DNA of 10,399 nt from Bifidobacteriaceae bacterium (GTDB taxonomy: Bacteria; Actinomycetota; Actinomycetes; Actinomycetales; WQXJ01). Positions 6,324 to 10,399 of the stretch are shown here, one piece after another. The notes beneath the pieces are model-generated. The model was not told the DNA's origin. It did no database searches and saw nothing but the letters and a program-made list of their open reading frames with translations. Numbering within the stretch: the first letter of the stretch is position 1; the number at the start of each line of letters is the position of its first letter. The position numbers and the translations under genes were made by a program. The stretch covers positions 1 through 10,399 of the forward strand of contig JAISIU010000002.1 of NCBI GenBank assembly GCA_031261885.1, read 5' to 3'.

Positions 6324-9300
6324 ATGAGACATTCCCGTCCACATCTGACGTGGGTCAAACGCGCCCTCGTCGCCTCCGCCACGGCGCTCGGCCTGGCCGC
6401 CGGCCTCTCGGCGCTGCCGGTGGCCATGGCCGCCCCGGCGCACGCGGCCGACACCTTCCAGTCGGTCACCGTGACGCACACCGGCACCGCGCCCACCGGG
6501 TACACGGTGACGTTCAAGTACCAAGCCCCCGCCGGCACCCAGGCCGTCTCGATCTACGGCGAATGGGCCTACGGCACGCCGAACCGCGGCAAGACCGCGC
6601 TCGGCGCCGAGCACACGACGGCCAGCTGGGCCGACGGCGACGTGCCCTACGGCGACCCGTGGGACCTCGGCTACCAGGACATGACCGTCGGCCCCGACAA
6701 CGTGTGGTCGATCACGCTGCCGCTGCCCGGCGGGACCTTCTCCTACGGCTTCTACGTGGGCTGCACCGCGGCCCAGGCCAAGGACGGCACCCAGGCCGGG
6801 TGCACGAAGGCCGACCGCGTGTCCGACCCCGACAACGTGCCGTGGAGCAACGAGCCCGCCCAAGTCGCGGCCGGCGCGGCCCAACAAACCATGAGCCAGG
6901 TCTACGTGCCGGAGGATCCGTCCTTCGACACGGGTGAGGACACCACCTACCAGCAGGCCAGCGACTCCGTCGCCCATGGCACGCTGCAAGAGGTCACGTA
7001 CGCCGCGCCCGACTCCGTGAACCCGGCCGGCGAGCACCGCATGGTCGTCTACCTCCCGCCGAACTACTCGGCATCGGGCACCGCTTACCCGACCCTCTAC
7101 ATCTCGCACGGCGGCGGCGGCAACGAGACCGACTGGGTGACCCAGGGCTCCGCGAACATCATCATGGACAACGCGATCGCGGCCGGCAAGGCCACGCCCG
7201 CCGTCATGGTGTTCACGAACTTCAACGACCTGGCCACCTCCGACACGCTGAGCAGCACGAACGCGTACCGGCAGCACCTGATCAACACCGTGATCCCGTA
7301 CGTCGAAGCGCACTACAACGTCTCGAAGGACGCGTCCGAGCGCGCCTTCGCCGGCCTGTCCGCCGGCGGCAGCCGCGCCAACAACATCCTGCAGAACTCC
7401 GCCGACGAGTTCGGCTACTACGGCGTGTGGTCGATCAACTCGCGCGACGCCGTCACCGACGAGGCCGCCGCGAAGCTGGCCGGCGTCAAGGCCATCCAGT
7501 TCGGCTGCGGGCTCGAGGACATGGCGTGCGGCGCCACCGGTAACAACCACGCCGCCTACCAGACCGCCCAGGCCATCAACTACCGCGCCGCCGTGCCGGG
7601 CCTCGCCACCGTCGAGGACCACGTCGACGCGACGCATTCGTGGTACCTGTGGCGCCACCTGCTGAACAACTTCGTCCGCACGGTCGCGTTCAAGGACATC
7701 TCCGTGACCGGCACGGCCCCGACGGCCACGGTCAACCCCGGCGTCGCCACGCGGCTGACCGCGACGGTCGGCGCGGCCGACGTCGCCCTCGGCGGCACCG
7801 TCGCGTTCTACGCGGGCGACCCGAACCAGAACGGAACCAAACTCGGCTCCGCCGATGTCGACGCCTCGGGCGAGGCGGCCGTCACGGCCAGCTTCCGCGA
7901 GACCGGGTCGATGGGCGTCTACGCGCAGTTCACGCCCGCGAACGGCCAGCTGCCCGTCACCGTCAAGTTGTACGACGTCAACGTGGTGCAGCCGACCGGC
8001 GCCATCGTGTCCTACACGGGCAAGGCCCCGACCGGCTACCAGGTGACGTTCCGCTACCAGGGCGGCTCCGACGTCAGCGCCGTCAGCGTCTCCGGCGAAT
8101 GGGCCTATGAGCCGATCGCAGCCGACGGCGCCAGCCTCATGAGCCCGTCGCACGGGCCCGCCGATTGGCAGGCCGGTGACGTCCTGTCCGGCAACCAAAG
8201 CGTCAGCATGGTCAAGGGCAACGACGGCGTGTGGCAGGTCACGATGCCGATGACGGCGGGCGAACACTCGTACTCGTTCTCCGTCACCCATCAGGACGGC
8301 ACCCGCGAGACCGTCGCCGACCCCGCGAACCTGCCGTGGAGCAACCAGGCCGCACAGGTCCAGGCAGGCGCCAGCCAGCAGACCCTGAGCCAGTTCTACG
8401 TCCCGAACGACACCGCGTACCCGACGTATGACCGCGACTTCGAGGCCCCCGTGCCGGCCTCAGAGGCCGGGACGCTCGAAGAGTTCTCCTACGCCTCGAC
8501 CGAGGACGCCGACGGCACGCGCGACGCCACCGTGTGGCTGCCGCCGAGCTACGACGCCGACGCGTCGACGCCGTACCCGACCCTGTACCTCTCGCACGGC
8601 TCGAACGGGTCCGAGACGGACTGGGCCACGCAGGGCGACGCCGTCAACATCATCGCGCGCGCCATCGCCGACCAGAAGATGCAGCCGACCGTCGTCGTCA
8701 TGACGAACGGCAACGACGAGCTCATGGACTTCGACCTCTACGCCGCCAACCTGAAGGACTCGCTGATCCCGGCCGTCGAGGCCAACTTCAACGTCTCGAA
8801 GGACGTGTCCGAACGGGCCTACGGCGGGCTGTCCGCCGGGGGTCGCCGCGGCATCGTCCTGCTCGAGAACTACACGGACCTGTTCAGCTACTACGGCATC
8901 TGGTCCGCGTACACCACCTACACTGATCCGACCGCCGACCAGGCCGCCGCCATGGACAAGGTCGACGCCGTCCACATCGGCGCCGGCATCGAGGACACCT
9001 CGTTCGGCGGCATCAACGTCACGAGCCACAAACGGGCCACGGGCTACGCCGCGGCCGGCGTCGCCGTGGACGAACACAACGTCGACGGCGTCCACTCGTG
9101 GGACGTCTGGCGTCAGGAGCTGAACGATTACGTGCGCAACGTCGCCTTCAAGGGCCGCTACTCCGCGCCCGTCAACCCGCTGAAGCTCGGCCCGACCATC
9201 ACGAAGACGGACCAGGGCCCCACGGGCTACCAGGTCACGTTCCGGTTCCAGGCGCCCGCCGGCACCTCGGGGCCGGTCTCGATCTACGGCGAGTGGGGCC

Positions 9301-10399
9301 TCTCGACCCCCGTCGTCGCCGCGGACGGCACGAGGACCTTCACCTCGACCCACAACCCGGCCGAGTGGAAGGCCGGCGACGGCTACAACTTCGGCGTCAC
9401 GAACAACATGACGCTGACCAGCGACAACGTCTGGGAGTGGACCACACCGCTGCCGAGCGGCACGTTCTCCTACCGGTACAACTACAACTGCCACGCCACG
9501 TCGATCACGTACAACGGGCAGACGTACACGTACCAGAGCTGCGACCAGACCACCGACCCGTACAACGTCCCGTGGAGCAACCAGCCCGCACAGGCCGCCG
9601 CCGGCGCCACGCCGCAGGCCATGAGCCAGATCTACGTTCCGGAGTCGAGCGACTACCCAACCGTCGACAACTCGTTCCAGGCGCCCGTTCCGACATCGGA
9701 CGCGGGCACGCTGATCTCGCTGTCCTACAACTCGCTGGCCGACAAGGCCACGGGTGAGACCCACCAGGCGACCGTCTACCTGCCGAAGGGCTATAACGCC
9801 AGCCGCGCGACGCCCTACCCGACGCTGTATATCTCGCACGGCGCCGGCGGCTCCGACACCGACTGGGTGACCCAGGGGCAGATCCAGAACATCGTGCAGA
9901 ACGCCATCGACCAGCACGCGGCCGACCCGATGGTCGTCGTCGTGCCGAACTTCGAGACCTGGCTCGGTTGGAACCAGGACGAGATTGCCGACGAGCTGCA
10001 GAACTACCTGATCCCCGTCATCGAGCACAACTACAACGTCTCGACGAACCCCGCCGAGCGGGCCTTCGCGGGCCTGTCGATGGGCGGCCTGACGACCGTG
10101 CACCTGCTCGAGAACAACACGGCCCTGTTCGGCTACTACGGGGCGATGAGCCAGGCCGCCGGCGTCCACACGACGCTGACCGACACGCAAATCGCCGCCA
10201 TGAAGCAGGTCAAGGGCCTCATGATGGGCGTCGGGTACGAGGACACGGTCACGCCGTACGCCAACACCGTGGACCGCGTGAACTACTACCGCTCGCTCGG
10301 ACTCCAGGTGACCACCGACTACATGGACGGCGTGCACTGCTGGGACGTGTGGCGGCACCTGGCCGACTACTTCATCCGCAACATCGCGTTCAAGCCGCA
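6324..10399 (+). CDS. Secreted triple-module esterase (E-set/CBM48-like + PF00756-type esterase, x3), 3' end outside the window
   Basis: An open frame of 1358 codons runs without a stop to the right edge. Residues 1-41 form a Sec signal peptide (KR, a hydrophobic Ala/Leu stretch, cleavage likely after AHA). Three modules follow. Each has an E-set/CBM48-like beta domain (VSIYGEW-type strands, DPxNxPWSN near its end) and an esterase domain with SHG..G..TDW.TQG and a G-L-S-x-G nucleophile elbow. The apparent triads are S346/D399/H438, S837/D891/H924 and S1252/D1307/H1338. An Ig-like domain (about 461-552) separates modules 1 and 2. The family includes carbohydrate esterase family 1, such as feruloyl and acetylxylan esterases, so deacylation of decorated plant or host polysaccharides outside the cell is the likely role. 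Substrate is inferred only. The missing C-terminus may hold a wall anchor or further modules. Confidence 0.9.
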   Translation, partial: MRHSRPHLTWVKRALVASATALGLAAGLSALPVAMAAPAHAADTFQSVTVTHTGTAPTGYTVTFKYQAPAGTQAVSIYGEWAYGTPNRGKTALGAEHTTASWADGDVPYGDPWDLGYQDMTVGPDNVWSITLPLPGGTFSYGFYVGCTAAQAKDGTQAGCTKADRVSDPDNVPWSNEPAQVAAGAAQQTMSQVYVPEDPSFDTGEDTTYQQASDSVAHGTLQEVTYAAPDSVNPAGEHRMVVYLPPNYSASGTAYPTLYISHGGGGNETDWVTQGSANIIMDNAIAAGKATPAVMVFTNFNDLATSDTLSSTNAYRQHLINTVIPYVEAHYNVSKDASERAFAGLSAGGSRANNILQNSADEFGYYGVWSINSRDAVTDEAAAKLAGVKAIQFGCGLEDMACGATGNNHAAYQTAQAINYRAAVPGLATVEDHVDATHSWYLWRHLLNNFVRTVAFKDISVTGTAPTATVNPGVATRLTATVGAADVALGGTVAFYAGDPNQNGTKLGSADVDASGEAAVTASFRETGSMGVYAQFTPANGQLPVTVKLYDVNVVQPTGAIVSYTGKAPTGYQVTFRYQGGSDVSAVSVSGEWAYEPIAADGASLMSPSHGPADWQAGDVLSGNQSVSMVKGNDGVWQVTMPMTAGEHSYSFSVTHQDGTRETVADPANLPWSNQAAQVQAGASQQTLSQFYVPNDTAYPTYDRDFEAPVPASEAGTLEEFSYASTEDADGTRDATVWLPPSYDADASTPYPTLYLSHGSNGSETDWATQGDAVNIIARAIADQKMQPTVVVMTNGNDELMDFDLYAANLKDSLIPAVEANFNVSKDVSERAYGGLSAGGRRGIVLLENYTDLFSYYGIWSAYTTYTDPTADQAAAMDKVDAVHIGAGIEDTSFGGINVTSHKRATGYAAAGVAVDEHNVDGVHSWDVWRQELNDYVRNVAFKGRYSAPVNPLKLGPTITKTDQGPTGYQVTFRFQAPAGTSGPVSIYGEWGLSTPVVAADGTRTFTSTHNPAEWKAGDGYNFGVTNNMTLTSDNVWEWTTPLPSGTFSYRYNYNCHATSITYNGQTYTYQSCDQTTDPYNVPWSNQPAQAAAGATPQAMSQIYVPESSDYPTVDNSFQAPVPTSDAGTLISLSYNSLADKATGETHQATVYLPKGYNASRATPYPTLYISHGAGGSDTDWVTQGQIQNIVQNAIDQHAADPMVVVVPNFETWLGWNQDEIADELQNYLIPVIEHNYNVSTNPAERAFAGLSMGGLTTVHLLENNTALFGYYGAMSQAAGVHTTLTDTQIAAMKQVKGLMMGVGYEDTVTPYANTVDRVNYYRSLGLQVTTDYMDGVHCWDVWRHLADYFIRNIAFKP
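6462..7697 (+). repeat. Esterase module 1 (E-set + esterase domain)
   Basis: Residues 47-458 of the secreted protein. The E-set domain has a cysteine pair, C147 and C160, just before its DPDNVPWSN motif, likely a disulphide loop. The esterase domain starts near residue 219 and shows GLSAG (S346), the acid D399 and THSW (H438). A second cysteine pair, C395 and C402, brackets the catalytic Asp and is absent from the other modules. It is followed by the Ig-like domain. Confidence 0.85.
7704..7979 (+). other. Ig-like (bacterial Big-type) domain between modules 1 and 2
   Basis: Residues 461-552 have the alternating beta pattern of bacterial Ig-like repeats: VTGTAPTATVNPG, then VALGGTVAFYAGD, then ADVDASGEAAVTASF, ending near VTVKLYDV. 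Such domains act as spacers or adhesive units in secreted enzymes. Only the first inter-module junction has one; modules 2 and 3 are joined by about ten residues. Confidence 0.7.
7995..9152 (+). repeat. Esterase module 2 (E-set + esterase domain)
   Basis: Residues 558-943. The E-set domain starts near GAIVSYTGKAPTGYQVTFRYQ and ends with DPANLPWSNQ; it lacks the cysteine pair seen in modules 1 and 3. The esterase domain starts near residue 716 and carries GLSAG (S837), GIED (D891) and VHSW (H924). The spacing between triad residues is close to that in modules 1 and 3, so it looks functional. Confidence 0.85.
9183..10399 (+). repeat. Esterase module 3 (E-set + esterase domain), reaching the window edge
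   Basis: Residues 954-1358. The E-set domain has C1056 and C1073 before its DPYNVPWSNQP motif. The esterase domain starts near 1128 and carries GLSMG (S1252), GYED (D1307) and VHCW (H1338), where Cys replaces the Ser after His found in modules 1 and 2. The last residues, NIAFKP, line up with the VAFK ends of the other two esterase domains, so this catalytic domain is complete or almost so at the edge. Confidence 0.85.

Noticed and set aside
6321..8291. A 656-codon open frame on the minus strand, with a 632-codon one at 8460-10358
   Set aside because: Both are antisense shadows of the secreted esterase gene. Their translations are Val/Gly/Arg/His/Asp-rich low complexity without motifs, whereas the plus-strand frame has a signal peptide and three catalytic domains.
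8291..8460. Possible frameshift between esterase modules
   Set aside because: The apparent break comes only from the opposite-strand shadow frames. The plus-strand frame reads through continuously from 6324 to the window edge.

Overview
The window is about 70% G+C, uses G/C-ending codons throughout, and carries actinobacterial signatures: the 24-residue ribosomal protein bL37, a leaderless-type start for miaB, and a bacterial SWIM-SNF2 helicase. It is most likely chromosomal DNA of a high-GC member of the Actinomycetota. The secreted multi-esterase at the right end suggests a life on plant or host polysaccharides, but the genus cannot be fixed from the sequence.

Layout. On the minus strand at the left lie the tiny bL37 gene (16-90) with its own promoter, and a GDSL/SGNH-like protein (193-798) that lacks the catalytic serine at the usual place. 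A 112-bp divergent gap (799-910) separates these from miaB (911-2467, plus strand), which encodes the tRNA 2-methylthio-N6-isopentenyladenosine synthase. The miaB stop overlaps the GTG start of a 1198-residue SWIM/SNF2 helicase-like ATPase (2464-6060) in a GTGA arrangement, so the two are probably one translationally coupled unit. Then come 263 bp of AT-richer regulatory DNA (6061-6323) with several inverted repeats and a two-tier hairpin. After it, an exported protein starts at 6324 and stays open to the right edge (1358 codons visible, 3' end missing).

The exported protein is the most striking gene. After a Sec signal peptide it holds three consecutive copies of an [E-set/CBM48-like domain + esterase (PF00756-type alpha/beta hydrolase)] module. 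An Ig-like domain sits between copies 1 and 2. Each copy keeps a recognisable Ser-Asp-His triad. It resembles carbohydrate esterase family 1 / feruloyl esterase architecture but in triplicate.

The least expected signal is a dispersed 59-bp element (23-bp unit, 13-bp spacer, 23-bp unit; 36-bp period). It is present in the same reading phase inside both miaB (2222-2280) and the SNF2 gene (3688-3746). In miaB it expands a loop of the TRAM domain; in the SNF2 protein it sits in a low-complexity linker. It behaves like a protein-tolerated mobile or minisatellite repeat.
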